Source: a virus. Taken from it: a stretch of 23,428 nucleotides of DNA. Shown piece by piece: positions 7,424 to 15,592 of this stretch. The translations under genes were made by a program, and so were the position numbers. Where the stretch lies: positions 1 to 23,428 of the IMG/VR virus record IMGVR_UViG_3300034061_004561. One strand, written 5' to 3'. The notes beneath the pieces were generated by a model. That model did not search any database. It saw nothing but the letters and a program-made list of their open reading frames with translations, and was not told the DNA's origin. How positions within the stretch are numbered: position 1 is the first letter of the stretch; each line of letters opens with the position of its first letter.

Positions 7424-10287
7424 TGTGCCACCGCTCCCACATTCAATTTCTTGACGGCTTCCGTCGTTTGCCCCTGCGCGCCGACAACTGGCACGACGAA
7501 TTCTCTCATCGCCTCACGGAAAGCCATATTCAATGCCCCAGAAATCGCATTCGCAGTCGCATCCGGCATCGCCTGTGTGTTGAAATTCTCTGGCCGGATC
7601 TGCGACATGGATTCCAGTGCAAACCCAAGAGCGTTGAAATTCCCGAATCCACCCAGAGGAGTCGCACGCAGTGCCTGCTCCGGGGATCCGCCCAGTCTCA
7701 TATTCGCGTTTAGTTCGGAAATCGCCGCCGTTAGTGTGGCTAGTTCCTGAGTGTTCTTGTCAAGCGGATCAAAAGAAAGTGCGTTCTTCTGGAGACCCTG
7801 AACGTACTGCTCAAAATTCGTGATCGACGACTTCCCAGATCCCTTTGCAATCTCGTCACGAACTTCTTTCTGACGTAGGAGAAGTTCTGTCTCTGTCTCA
7901 ATTCGCAGTGCCTCGCGAGCGGCATCAGCCTCCCTGTTTACCAGATCTCGAAGATCTTGTGTTGGAGCCAACGCCAGCTTCGCCTCGCGGATCTTCTCAA
8001 TGAGCGTCTGGAATTCCTGCGCAGACTTCTGAACCTCCATAGTAAACAATGTCTGATCGTTTGCAGTTCCGGCAATCGTTCTACGAATCACTTCCTGAAT
8101 GTCAGTGAACTCTTCGATCTTCTTCTGCGCTGATGTCAACCCATCAGTCAACTGGTTAGTGAATGATTCGATCTCCTGAGCCGCCTGCGACAATTCAGTG
8201 ATTACGTCCTGGACTGATGAAAGAGTCGATGCAAATGTTTTCGACGCTTCCTCATCGGCAAGGTCCATGTCCTTAAATGTTTTCTCGACAGTTTCTTTGA
8301 GTTCCTGAAAAAGTCTTACCGTGAGTTTTAACTGGCTCGCGTCAGAGTTTCCTGTAAGTCCGTTTTCTCTGGCAATACGAAGGTTGTTGTATAGCCCGGA
8401 TACATTATCGACCTGCCCTTCGAGATCCCTCAATAACGCGATGTCTTTCTTTAACTGCTCGTCTGCTTTTTCCGAATTCAAAGGACCAGTAGCACGGTCA
8501 TTACCAGGAAACTTCGAAGTAATGTCGACGATTTCTTTCAGGGCATTCCTTCTGTCTCTGAATAGTTTTTCACCTTCTCGAAGCTGATTCAGGTTTCGTG
8601 AAAGCGATTCGCCTTCATCCAATCCCTCGAACAACTTCTTCAGGTCGTCGGATTTATCTGCGGAGTTTTCAGCAACTTCACCTAACTTCTGCAGTACGTC
8701 ACGAAGCTCCTTTGCCTTTTCAATTGATCGGGCAAAGTCTCTCTCGCCACCAAGAAGCCCAACACTAAATTTCACGTCAGAAAACTCTCGACTCACCAGA
8801 TCGGAAATGTCCGTGAATCTGGTTTCGATATCATTCAGGCTCTCAAGCCATTCGACAATTTTCGGAACAACAATGATTGCTAACGCTGATCCTATGCCTG
8901 CGACAAGCGGCAGCGCAGTAGAAAACTTTTCTGCCATCTTCGCCGCTTGATCTGCCGGGATGTTCCCCTTCAGTGCGATAAACTGCTTTGTGAGAGCCTC
9001 GGTGAACACCTTGCTCTGAGACAGACTGTTCAGAAGGAACGCGACGTTATTCGCAGCGCCGCGAATACCACCAGCGATTCCATTCAAACTGTATCCGACC
9101 GCGAAGTCTTCGAATGCCTGCCCAAGCTGATAGGCATTGTTGCTCAGCGTGTTCATCGACACTGCCGCTGTCTGTGCGTCCTCGTATAGCAGTTTTAGTC
9201 CAAGCTGAGCGTTAGCCAACTCCTGCACCGCGACCTTCAACCTGTCGACGCTATCCTGCTGCCCGTCGTATGCCTGAGAGAGTCGCCTGACGTTAAGTTC
9301 AGCCAACTCGAGAGCTGCCTGTTGCTTCGCAATATTCTGACGTTGTTCGCCAGACGGCAACCCCTGCACCAGAGAGGCCTGCAGTTTATTTTCAATACGC
9401 GACTTCGAAATCATTTCCTTCGCATTATCTGCGATGTAATCGAACTGCTCCTTCAACGCAGCTTGATCAGCCTTGACCTGCAGATCCACAACAATCTTCG
9501 CTTCGGCCTTAATGCGAAGTGAGTCGATGTCGTCTGTGATTCGCTGAATGCGTTCTCTGGCTTCAGTTACGTCGATCAGGTTCTCGGCGCGCAGTCCCTG
9601 CGATAGTCTTAACTTCGCTGAGTCGAGCAGATCGTTGAGTACCTGAAATTGACGAATCATGCCGCTGTCGCCAGATGCATTGATCGTCTTTCCAACTCCT
9701 TTCACTCCCAGCAGGGACGATTCAACAGCATCTCTCTGCTCGCGGAATCCCTGACTGCGGTCGAACGCCGACGCCACAAGACCGGCAGCGCGAAGTTGCT
9801 CATCAGTGTTCTGACGTAAAACGGCAAGTTCCTGCGTCCGAAGATCGATGATCCTCTGGATTGCTGCAGCCTGCTCGTTCTCATCATCGGTCGTGCGGAA
9901 GATCCCTGCCTCCCCCGCGACAGCGGAAGTCAGATTCTTCAGTCGCAATTGCAGGTCTTTGTCGTTCGCAATACGAACGTCGACTTCAAGGAATGCCTTG
10001 TCTCGCTGGAACTCGAGGATTGCCTGGCGAAGCTGATTCCGAAGGTCATTGGCTGCTTGGTTGGCCGGATTTCCGCCGCCGCCAGAAGACCCCCCACCTC
10101 CGCCTCCCGATCCCCCGCCACTAACATTCGGAGGACCGATCCTTGGAGATGGGATGGACGCTGTGGAGAAGATGCGAGCGTACTCTGCAATTGCCTCATT
10201 CGCTGACGTGCGGATGATGTCCTGAAAGTTCGGATCTGGACGGATGTTGACAAACACGTCCAGCAGTGATTCGTCGCCGTCAGCCAC
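7420..10287 (-). CDS. Tail tape measure protein
   Basis: A 955-aa protein, the longest in the window, read from a GTG at 10285-10287 with AGGAG nine bases upstream. It overlaps the end of the frameshifted chaperone reading (stop at 10280), the classic arrangement of chaperone G/T genes followed by the tape measure. It is mostly long amphipathic helix with heptad-like Leu/Ile and many charged residues, as tape measures are. A Gly/Ser-rich spacer lies at about residues 57-72. A hydrophobic stretch at about 452-475 (VAGIGSALAIIVVPKI) fits the membrane-inserting segment common in siphovirus tape measures. At roughly 0.15 nm per residue, the known scaling for such proteins, the tail would be about 140 nm long. 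That length is an estimate. Confidence 0.85.
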   Translation of the reverse strand: MADGDESLLDVFVNIRPDPNFQDIIRTSANEAIAEYARIFSTASIPSPRIGPPNVSGGGSGGGGGGSSGGGGNPANQAANDLRNQLRQAILEFQRDKAFLEVDVRIANDKDLQLRLKNLTSAVAGEAGIFRTTDDENEQAAAIQRIIDLRTQELAVLRQNTDEQLRAAGLVASAFDRSQGFREQRDAVESSLLGVKGVGKTINASGDSGMIRQFQVLNDLLDSAKLRLSQGLRAENLIDVTEARERIQRITDDIDSLRIKAEAKIVVDLQVKADQAALKEQFDYIADNAKEMISKSRIENKLQASLVQGLPSGEQRQNIAKQQAALELAELNVRRLSQAYDGQQDSVDRLKVAVQELANAQLGLKLLYEDAQTAAVSMNTLSNNAYQLGQAFEDFAVGYSLNGIAGGIRGAANNVAFLLNSLSQSKVFTEALTKQFIALKGNIPADQAAKMAEKFSTALPLVAGIGSALAIIVVPKIVEWLESLNDIETRFTDISDLVSREFSDVKFSVGLLGGERDFARSIEKAKELRDVLQKLGEVAENSADKSDDLKKLFEGLDEGESLSRNLNQLREGEKLFRDRRNALKEIVDITSKFPGNDRATGPLNSEKADEQLKKDIALLRDLEGQVDNVSGLYNNLRIARENGLTGNSDASQLKLTVRLFQELKETVEKTFKDMDLADEEASKTFASTLSSVQDVITELSQAAQEIESFTNQLTDGLTSAQKKIEEFTDIQEVIRRTIAGTANDQTLFTMEVQKSAQEFQTLIEKIREAKLALAPTQDLRDLVNREADAAREALRIETETELLLRQKEVRDEIAKGSGKSSITNFEQYVQGLQKNALSFDPLDKNTQELATLTAAISELNANMRLGGSPEQALRATPLGGFGNFNALGFALESMSQIRPENFNTQAMPDATANAISGALNMAFREAMREFVVPVVGAQGQTTEAVKKLNVGAVAQ

Positions 10288-10926
10288 CGATCGTCGCTCC
10301 TAACGCAAGATAAGCCTCAACCAATGACAGACTCATTGCCTCCCGGAGTCCGATCCCGGAGTTCTTTGTCACTGCGAGCGCCAGCATCTTATACCGATTT
10401 CCGTCAACCACATCCACCGGAGCTTTCTTCTCTACGGTGATGGTTGTGGATTTTGTGGCCCCAGCGTCTGGCTTTGTTCGCTCGGGCCATTTGAGTTTCC
10501 CAGCGTGTTCGACTCATCCGTCGCAAACAACGCCAGCTTTAACTGGGCCTGTTCTTCCGGAGTCGCACGGTCCCAGAGATCCTTGATTCGCTGGATCCCT
10601 TCCTCCCACGTCTCTTCACGGAACCCTTTCGCAGTCTTAATCTTCCGCTTGTTGCATCGCCAAACGTCGAAGAAAAAGCCTTCCAGCGATCGGTCGTACT
10701 GCAATTCTTCCTCGATCGAAACCGCTGAAGAATTGCAGTACACCTGCTTCATCGCTATCCCGACGAGAATTTTGTAATTCTCCTCGGTCATTTCCTTGGG
10801 GAAGCCGGAGATCAGATTCCACGGTTTGTCGCGACGAGACTTGATGTGCTCGAGCTTCTCAACGTAGTTCAATAATCTCTTCGGCCTCACCTCAATCGTT
10901 GTTCCGCCAAGAACGACTGAGATCAT
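10280..10926 (-). CDS. Tail assembly chaperone, -1 frameshift product (G-T fusion)
   Basis: If ribosomes slip back one base on GGGAAAC (10495-10501), residues 1-144 of the chaperone continue into a second open frame of 71 codons ending at TGA 10280-10282, giving about 215 aa. The extension begins LKWPERTKPDAGATK and includes NRYKMLALAVTKNSG and LREAMSLSLVEAYLALG, a helical segment with real coding character, unlike the low-complexity zero-frame tail. This -1 frame is closed just upstream (TGA within the GATGAG at codons 137-138), so the shift must happen downstream of that; the heptamer lies there. There is no ribosome binding site for an independent start of the extension. This matches the lambda G/GT arrangement, where the T part recruits the tape measure. 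Confidence 0.72.
10432..10926 (-). CDS. Tail assembly chaperone, zero-frame product (G-like)
   Basis: A 164-aa protein between the major tail protein and the tape measure, where siphoviruses encode the tail assembly chaperone that holds the tape measure during tube assembly. It starts at ATG 10924-10926 with GGAG six bases upstream. Residues 1-130 are folded and charged; residues after 140 (TLGNSNGPSEQSQTLG) are a Ser/Gln/Pro tail that looks unstructured, as expected where most ribosomes read on after a slippery site. A GGGAAAC heptamer at codons 143-144 would shift a fraction of ribosomes into a longer product. The family call rests on gene order and the frameshift signal, not on a motif. 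Confidence 0.75.
   Translation of the reverse strand: MISVVLGGTTIEVRPKRLLNYVEKLEHIKSRRDKPWNLISGFPKEMTEENYKILVGIAMKQVYCNSSAVSIEEELQYDRSLEGFFFDVWRCNKRKIKTAKGFREETWEEGIQRIKDLWDRATPEEQAQLKLALFATDESNTLGNSNGPSEQSQTLGPQNPQPSP
10457..10501 (-). promoter_or_regulatory. Programmed -1 ribosomal frameshift signal
   Basis: Read on the minus strand, the signal is the slippery heptamer G GGA AAC (10501-10495) in the chaperone zero frame. A 6-nt spacer (TCAAAT) follows, then a stem-loop with arms GGCCCGAGCG (10488-10479) and CGCTGGGGCC (10466-10457). The arms pair in 9 of 10 positions with one G-G mismatch around a 12-nt loop. XXXYYYZ heptamers with a hairpin 5 to 9 nt downstream are the established -1 frameshift architecture; lambda uses GGGAAAG in the same gene position. 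Confidence 0.78.
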
Positions 10927-10940
10927 GCCTCACTCCTCAA

Positions 10941-11405
10941 TTACTGGTTTTCTTCACCCTGTGTCGTTGGCTCATGCAGCCACTCGTCCACTTCGAATCC
11001 GTAGTTGTAAATGACCGGAGAGTTGCCGGCGATGTCGAAGTCGACCGGAACCGAAGTGATGCGAATGTTCGCTTCGTAGTACGGATCCGTCGGCGACTCC
11101 AGAATGTTGTCGCAGTTGACCGACCACATGATGTGGTAAATGCCATTGATCGCAAACGGAGCCGGAGCCGTTCCGTCGTGGCAGGCGATTGCCAGATTGC
11201 CAGTGTTCGAGACCGTTCCGCAGGCAGTCTTTTCGTTGCCGTTGGTCGATGACGTGACAAGCTTCTTGACAGCCGATGTCTTCGTGAACGCGATTCGCGT
11301 TACGTGCGGGATCGTGTCCCAGGACGCCGCGCTTTCATTTGTGTTCGTATCCAGCAACACGCAGGCTTCCGATGGGCAGCACAGTTCACCAGCAGAAAAT
11401 GGCAT
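10941..11405 (-). CDS. Major tail (tube) protein
   Basis: A 154-aa protein encoded just upstream of the tail chaperone, the conserved slot for the tail tube subunit. GGAG lies seven bases before the ATG. Residues are strand-forming throughout (HVTRIAFTKTSAVKKLVTSS, GNLAIACHDG, VDFDIAGNSPVIYNYGFEV), consistent with the beta-barrel tail tube fold, and the size fits small siphovirus tube proteins. Several cysteines (CCPSEAC near the N-terminus, later single ones) follow the Cys-rich habit of this virion. Assignment is by position, size and composition. Confidence 0.65.
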   Translation of the reverse strand: MPFSAGELCCPSEACVLLDTNTNESAASWDTIPHVTRIAFTKTSAVKKLVTSSTNGNEKTACGTVSNTGNLAIACHDGTAPAPFAINGIYHIMWSVNCDNILESPTDPYYEANIRITSVPVDFDIAGNSPVIYNYGFEVDEWLHEPTTQGEENQ

Positions 11406-11417
11406 TTCAACTCTCCA

Positions 11418-11852
11418 TCAAACAGATTCAGACGCGGATACGGAATCTGAAGACTCCGACTGCTTGTACGTCCCACGAAAAACAAGACTATAAACGATCA
11501 CGCCACCAGTGCCACTCCGAATCGACGAAGTTGCGTTGCCACGCTGGCAAAAACATCCACAGCTTCCAAGATCAACACACCCCGCCGCAAACAACCAGTC
11601 CTCGACGAGACTCCGGTATTCCTGGGCCTTCTTCTGCATCGTATCAGAAAAGTAGGCCTTGATGTCCACCGTGTGACTCTTCTGAACTGAGGACGATGTC
11701 CGCAGCCCAGACTGGGTATCGATCTTGACCACGACATACGGAAGACAGTCCGAACATCGCTTCTCATTCAGGAAGTGATTCTCGCTCTTGATGGTCGTGC
11801 AGTTCAAACCCCGGAGGGTTTCAAGAACTGCGTCTTCGATGCAACATGACAT
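11418..11852 (-). CDS. Probable tail terminator or tail completion protein
   Basis: A 144-aa protein located immediately upstream of the major tail protein, where the tail terminator is usual. AAGGA precedes the ATG by six bases. The fold outline (N-terminal helix CIEDAVLETLRGL, then strands PYVVVKIDT and HTVDIKAYFSD, helix AQEYRSLVEDWLFAAG, and a final strand VIVYSLVFRGTYK) is compatible with tail terminator proteins. Extra features are a CGCFC cluster and a C-terminal SSDSVSASESV tail that mirrors the Ser linkers of other virion proteins. It overlaps the 53-aa gene upstream by 32 bp. The function is inferred from position. Confidence 0.5.
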   Translation of the reverse strand: MSCCIEDAVLETLRGLNCTTIKSENHFLNEKRCSDCLPYVVVKIDTQSGLRTSSSVQKSHTVDIKAYFSDTMQKKAQEYRSLVEDWLFAAGCVDLGSCGCFCQRGNATSSIRSGTGGVIVYSLVFRGTYKQSESSDSVSASESV

Positions 11853-11982
11853 CTGACTTCCTTACGACAACCAAATTCTCAAGTGCCACTCCATGATCTC
11901 GGATCACGACGGCTTCAGCGATCTCCGGACTCAAGGCTTCCACCTCAATTGGAGATCCTGCGCCGTAAACAATGTACTTCAT
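11821..11982 (-). CDS. Small hypothetical protein (53 aa)
   Basis: A short gene recovered from the junction between two longer ones. Its ATG (11980-11982) overlaps the TGA of the upstream gene as ATGA, with GGAA about eight bases before it. The product begins MKYIVYGAGSPIEVEALSPE and continues with AEAVVIRDHGVALENLVVV, a plausible small alpha-beta fold. It fills the otherwise empty 126-bp gap between its neighbours and uses the coupling typical of this operon, which supports it being real. The last ten or so codons overlap the next gene. Position suggests a small head-tail joining or tail-completion component; no family is recognised. Confidence 0.55.
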   Translation of the reverse strand: MKYIVYGAGSPIEVEALSPEIAEAVVIRDHGVALENLVVVRKSDVMLHRRRSS

Positions 11983-12434
11983 CGATTCAGTTCCATCAGT
12001 TTCGTTTCGAAGACTCGGATCATGTCGCCTCGCGACGATTCAAAGACTGGTTTTACCCATGGCCGGCCCGTTCGGTCGTGTTCCAACAAGTAATTCTGAT
12101 CTCTGCTCGTAACGTGGCTGGGCATGAATCCTACATAACCGTCGACATCTCCGAAAACGTATTCAGCCCCACCCTCGATATAAGTGGCCAGAAAATCTTG
12201 TTGTTCTGATGAAAAACCAGTTTCAGGCCGATTATTTGGAATTCCACCCTCTTGACCAAAGAACATATACGGGATACGTCCTAATTTTGAATGAGGCGGA
12301 GCCCGCTGTCTCATTAACTGCTTTTTGTAATTCTCTGCCAACTTTTCGGCTGTTGCACGGATAGCAACAGCAAGCCGCTTTGCAATCATCTTGCTGACTT
12401 CGTCGCTATGATCCTCGAACCGAGCAGTCAGCAC
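11979..12434 (-). CDS. Head-tail joining / tail completion candidate (HK97 gp10-like position)
   Basis: A 151-aa protein. I start it at a GTG (12432-12434) because GGAG lies seven bases upstream; alternatives are an ATG 14 codons later (weak ribosome site) or a GTG 18 codons earlier. The N-terminal third is a long basic amphipathic helix (KRLAVAIRATAEKLAENYKK), and the C-terminal half has strand-turn features (AEYVFGDVDGYVGF, GRPWVKPVFES). A helix followed by small strands with a late RPW.KP segment resembles HK97 gp10-family neck or tail-completion proteins. The start overlaps the preceding gene by 29 bp. Moderate to low certainty on function. Confidence 0.5.
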   Translation of the reverse strand: MLTARFEDHSDEVSKMIAKRLAVAIRATAEKLAENYKKQLMRQRAPPHSKLGRIPYMFFGQEGGIPNNRPETGFSSEQQDFLATYIEGGAEYVFGDVDGYVGFMPSHVTSRDQNYLLEHDRTGRPWVKPVFESSRGDMIRVFETKLMELNR

Positions 12435-13089
12435 TTTCCTTCTCCAATCCAACTTTGAACGGGACAAACTTTCCCTGATCCGACACACTCGTGATCTTGT
12501 AAGATCCTGTCTTGGTCTTCAGTCGATGTCGAGACGAGGGTTTGTCACTGAGAGGCCACTTGACCAAATCTCCAGAATACTGGTACACCAGATCTCGCCC
12601 GTCGTTCCTCGACTGAATCTGCCCTGTCTCTGCGTAAATGCTTCCCTTGACTCTCGCAACTCGCCGGTAAACCGTTTCCTGACTGCAGTCGCAGTTTTCA
12701 CAGTCTTCTTCGAGTACATTGATCGTCTCCGTCAGCAGGAAACACGCCGCAACCGACCGAGCCCATAACTTCCAGACGCAGAACGATGCCAGATACTCAG
12801 TCGCGTAAACGACCCACTCACCACCGTCAGCATCCGTAATCACCGCTCCCGCGCCGACCTCGATCGCATTTTCCTGAGTCGAAACTCGGAAGATCCGATC
12901 ACTCATATGCACGTTCGTGAGATTGTTCTGCGACTCGAACTTCACGCCCTTTGATCTGGCTGACAAAAACTCTGTGGTCTCGCCGCAATACTCGTAAGTC
13001 AGCGGAACGTAGTCACAGAATGCCGTCAACCAACTCGTGCATCCGCACGGGATCTCCAGACAACACGATTCCGAAGCTGACTCGCTCAT
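12406..13089 (-). CDS. Neck or head-completion region protein, Cys-rich, unknown family
   Basis: A 227-aa protein starting at the ATG at 13087-13089 that overlaps the upstream TGA in ATGA. It opens MSESASESCCLEIPCGC, combining the Ser/Glu motif and the Cys clustering seen elsewhere in this virion, and has a second Cys cluster EEDCENCDC at about residues 150-158. The central part has strand character (GAGAVITDADGGEWVVYATEYL), and the C-terminus includes TGSYKITSVSDQGKFVPFKV. Position between capsid and tail genes suggests a head-tail connector, but sequence alone gives no family. Confidence 0.5.
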   Translation of the reverse strand: MSESASESCCLEIPCGCTSWLTAFCDYVPLTYEYCGETTEFLSARSKGVKFESQNNLTNVHMSDRIFRVSTQENAIEVGAGAVITDADGGEWVVYATEYLASFCVWKLWARSVAACFLLTETINVLEEDCENCDCSQETVYRRVARVKGSIYAETGQIQSRNDGRDLVYQYSGDLVKWPLSDKPSSRHRLKTKTGSYKITSVSDQGKFVPFKVGLEKESADCSVRGS

Positions 13090-13394
13090 CGGCGATACCT
13101 GCGATTCCTCCGAATCAACGGAGTCGAAATGCAGACATCCCCAATACAACTCACCGGAGTCACGCACGGAACATGCACAAACTCGAACAAGTCTGTGGAC
13201 GAGCCACACTTCTTCGCTGTGTACAAATCCGTGTACGTCTTCATCAGGTCAATCTTCGCGTTCAGGCCGGGAGTTCTGTCCTCGAAGGTGTCGCCCTCTT
13301 TCGTGATCGATGCCGTGCAGGAGGCTGCTGTGATCTCTTCTGAAAGATCACAGATCTTCTGCTCTAGCTCTTCACACGAAAGACAGCTTGCCAC
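13086..13394 (-). CDS. Small Cys-rich head-tail region protein, unknown function
   Basis: A 102-aa protein read from a GTG at 13392-13394; the strong AAGGAGG six bases upstream decides this start. The N-terminal half is a coiled-coil-like helix (CLSCEELEQKICDLSEEITA) and the middle includes GLNAKIDLMKTYTDLYTA; the C-terminal third is Cys- and Pro-containing (VPCVTPVSCIGDVC) and ends in a basic RRNRRYRR. The latter overlaps the next start. Located in the connector region after the capsid gene. It is similar in size to small head completion proteins, but no motif supports a specific call. Confidence 0.5.
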   Translation of the reverse strand: MASCLSCEELEQKICDLSEEITAASCTASITKEGDTFEDRTPGLNAKIDLMKTYTDLYTAKKCGSSTDLFEFVHVPCVTPVSCIGDVCISTPLIRRNRRYRR

Positions 13395-13405
13395 CGCAGA
13401 CCTCC

Positions 13406-13669
13406 TTAGACTTCAACGATTCGCCATTCCCGACCACTGCTCGGAGACGGGGCACAAACCTGTGCGAATTCCTTCTGGAATTCCGTCTCGTCAATCGGTT
13501 TCAGGATTGGCCACTTCAACTCTTTATCCTTGTCGACTTCCGTCCGAATCTTCGAAAACGATTCAAGGTAGGCTTCCTTGACAGTGTTCTCGCTGATCGG
13601 CTTCTTGGACTTCACGACCTTCGTTGGCCCGCCAGGACAACGAACAGCCCACATCGTGCTACTTGCCAT
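13406..13669 (-). CDS. Small hypothetical protein after the capsid gene (87 aa)
   Basis: An 87-aa protein starting at ATG 13667-13669, with GGAAGG about six bases upstream; a further in-frame ATG lies inside the terminator region and is less likely. The sequence has a basic turn (PTKVVKSKKPIS), a charged helix (TVKEAYLESFSKIRTEVDKDKE) and an aromatic C-terminus (EWRIVEV). It lies directly downstream of the terminator hairpin that follows the major capsid gene, so it is the first gene of the neck segment. No family recognised. Confidence 0.5.
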   Translation of the reverse strand: MASSTMWAVRCPGGPTKVVKSKKPISENTVKEAYLESFSKIRTEVDKDKELKWPILKPIDETEFQKEFAQVCAPSPSSGREWRIVEV

Positions 13670-13697
13670 TCTACACCTTCCTTCAGGAACTGGAAAC

Positions 13698-13732
13698 AAA
13701 AAGAGCGGCGACGATCACTCGCCGTCGCTCTT
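13698..13732 (-). terminator. Intrinsic terminator after the major capsid gene
   Basis: On the minus strand, arm AAGAGCGACGGCGA (13732-13719) pairs with TCGTCGCCGCTCTT (13714-13701) around a GTGA tetraloop, with one A-C mismatch and one G-T wobble, followed by a T run (TCTTTTTG). It begins 26 bp after the capsid stop codon. The next gene starts only 29 bp beyond it, leaving no clear room for a new promoter, so partial read-through that tunes capsid versus neck expression is likely. Confidence 0.8.
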
Positions 13733-13757
13733 CGATGCGTCATCTGCTCACCGCAGA

Positions 13758-14978
13758 CTATGTTGATTCGCTGGAATCGCCGGTCAACCAAACAGCCTTC
13801 TGTGGCTCCTTGATGTAGGCGTATCCCTTGCTGATGCTGTCGTACTGAGCCACGATTCGACGACGCTGAGATTCTTCGCTCAGGTTCAGTCGCGTGACCG
13901 TTGGCCGGATCTGGAAGACCCACGCCATGAACTCAGGAATCTTGCCGAAGAAGATCCACTCGCGAGCCTGAGTCAGCGTCAAACTGTATCGGGCCGCAAT
14001 AGCCGAAGTCAGTCGCTGATATTCGACAGGAGCGAAAGTCATCCCGTTGGCGACTTCCGGAGTCATGAAGAAGTGTGTCAGGTCGCCTGATCCCGGACAG
14101 GTCGATTCTCGCTCAACGCTGGTTGCGTTAAGCAGTGGCAGAATCCGGTCCCGAGTTCGCTGACTCGTGAACACGTTCAGATTCGTCACGTCGACCGACA
14201 TCGGACGACCGTGAACCAAGTCCGTCATGTCGTAGAACAGATTCTTGACAGTCTGCAGGTCTTCGCCGCAGGTCAAAGTCAGTGAAGCTGCATTGATCCA
14301 AGGTCCACCGGAACCGTCGTCGAACGGAGTGCCTGTCGCGCCATCTTCGTAGAAGATGTCGTACAGAGTTCCGCTGCGGTCGTAAGTCACGTTGTAGCCG
14401 ATCAGAGCGTCGACCAACTTTTCTTCGCGGTACAGGTTATGAGCGTCAGCGATCTTTGGAACCTGCTGCAACGCAAATCCGTTCGGATCTTTGCAGAGTG
14501 CTTCGCGAGTGAACGCCAAGCCGAGCCCAACAGTCTTGCCGTTTGGATGTTCCAGATAATCACTGGCAACACCGTACAACGGGCTGGCTTCAAGTTCGCA
14601 CAACTCGTGGGCCTTCATGTCGCTGAAGACACCCCAGTCCTTGAAGGACTCTTCGCACTCACCACGAGTCTCGACAGGAGTGATCGCGGAGAGCTTGTAC
14701 TCTTCACGAGGGTTTTCCTGCAGCGAGTAGCGGATGGTTCGCTGAACCATCTTGTTGAACGTGCCGCTGGTCACGATGGCTTCCATCGCATCAGCATCCA
14801 TGTTCAGGATCTTTTCTTTGAAGTTCGGCCCGAAGTCCTGCTCAACGCAGAAATTCAAGTCGATATCAAAAGGCTTGATCTGCTTGGACTCGAGAGCTTC
14901 ATCGAATTCTTCGAAGACCTGCTCGCCGTGCTTTTTGTAAGCGTCAACAACCTTTTTCGTGAGTTGGCGATTCGCCAT
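13758..14978 (-). CDS. Major capsid protein
   Basis: A 406-aa protein in the canonical capsid slot, after protease/scaffold and a decoration candidate and before the connectors. Start ATG 14976-14978 has AAGGA seven bases upstream. The N-terminal 60 residues are charged and helical (VVDAYKKHGEQVFEEFDEALES), like the delta domain of HK97-fold capsids. The body alternates strands and helices (VGLGLAFTREALC, DALIGYNVTYDRSGTLYDIF, MSVDVTNLNVFTSQRTRDRILPLL). The C-terminus has a conserved-looking YDSISKGYAYIKEPQKAVWL. The strong terminator directly after the gene is typical for highly expressed capsid genes. No cleavage site can be placed with certainty. Confidence 0.75.
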   Translation of the reverse strand: MANRQLTKKVVDAYKKHGEQVFEEFDEALESKQIKPFDIDLNFCVEQDFGPNFKEKILNMDADAMEAIVTSGTFNKMVQRTIRYSLQENPREEYKLSAITPVETRGECEESFKDWGVFSDMKAHELCELEASPLYGVASDYLEHPNGKTVGLGLAFTREALCKDPNGFALQQVPKIADAHNLYREEKLVDALIGYNVTYDRSGTLYDIFYEDGATGTPFDDGSGGPWINAASLTLTCGEDLQTVKNLFYDMTDLVHGRPMSVDVTNLNVFTSQRTRDRILPLLNATSVERESTCPGSGDLTHFFMTPEVANGMTFAPVEYQRLTSAIAARYSLTLTQAREWIFFGKIPEFMAWVFQIRPTVTRLNLSEESQRRRIVAQYDSISKGYAYIKEPQKAVWLTGDSSEST

Positions 14979-15017
14979 TTTACTGTCCTTGTCTGAACCT
15001 CGGAATCACCACACAAA

Positions 15018-15551
15018 TTACGATTCGAATTCAACGAGAGCGTAAGCCTGACTTTCGGCTCCGCTGTCATTCACTGCCTGGAAGATTTTCAGGTTCGCAG
15101 TGTCAGTCTTCTGGATCGTGTCGTTGCTTAACAGATTTGATCCGGAAACCTTACCGAACGTGAATCCCTGACCACGAGTCCATGTTGTCGGAGCAGCAGC
15201 CCCGTCAGCGTCAACGATCTTGTACGCTCGTTGAAAGGTTGACCCTTCGCGATACAGAGCAAACGGAATACAATCCGGAGCGTCGTTGCAAACGCCGTCA
15301 TCCGAATCGATTTCCTGCAGGTTCACACCCTGAAACTTCAACTTCGCAGCGGCCTGAGTCGTTGCGAGGTTCGTGTCCCATGCCTGATCCGTCTGGATCA
15401 GTGCAGCCTTGAGAACTCCCGTGGAGCTATCGCTGCCAAGAAAGTCGCCAGGGCACATATCGACCAAAGTGTCCGGCGGAGTCATATGACGGATGTCAGT
15501 GACCGCAGGAACCTGACCGTACTGGTGCATTACATTCAAACAGCGTGGCAT
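15018..15551 (-). CDS. Probable head decoration / capsid-associated protein
   Basis: A 177-aa protein between the protease/scaffold gene and the major capsid gene, the usual place for decoration (gpD-like) proteins. AAAGGG precedes the ATG. The sequence is Gly/Ala/Asp-rich with few long helices: LVDMCPGDFLG, GVLKAALIQTDQAWDTN, an ALYREGSTFQRAYKIVDADGA stretch and a beta-rich C-terminus (SQAYALVEFES). This composition suits a small beta-rich capsid surface protein. It lies 39 bp upstream of the capsid start. The call depends on gene order. Confidence 0.5.
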   Translation of the reverse strand: MPRCLNVMHQYGQVPAVTDIRHMTPPDTLVDMCPGDFLGSDSSTGVLKAALIQTDQAWDTNLATTQAAAKLKFQGVNLQEIDSDDGVCNDAPDCIPFALYREGSTFQRAYKIVDADGAAAPTTWTRGQGFTFGKVSGSNLLSNDTIQKTDTANLKIFQAVNDSGAESQAYALVEFES

Positions 15552-15592
15552 GTCTCGCCCTTTTCAAACAAACGAACCGAAACGGTCAGTGA

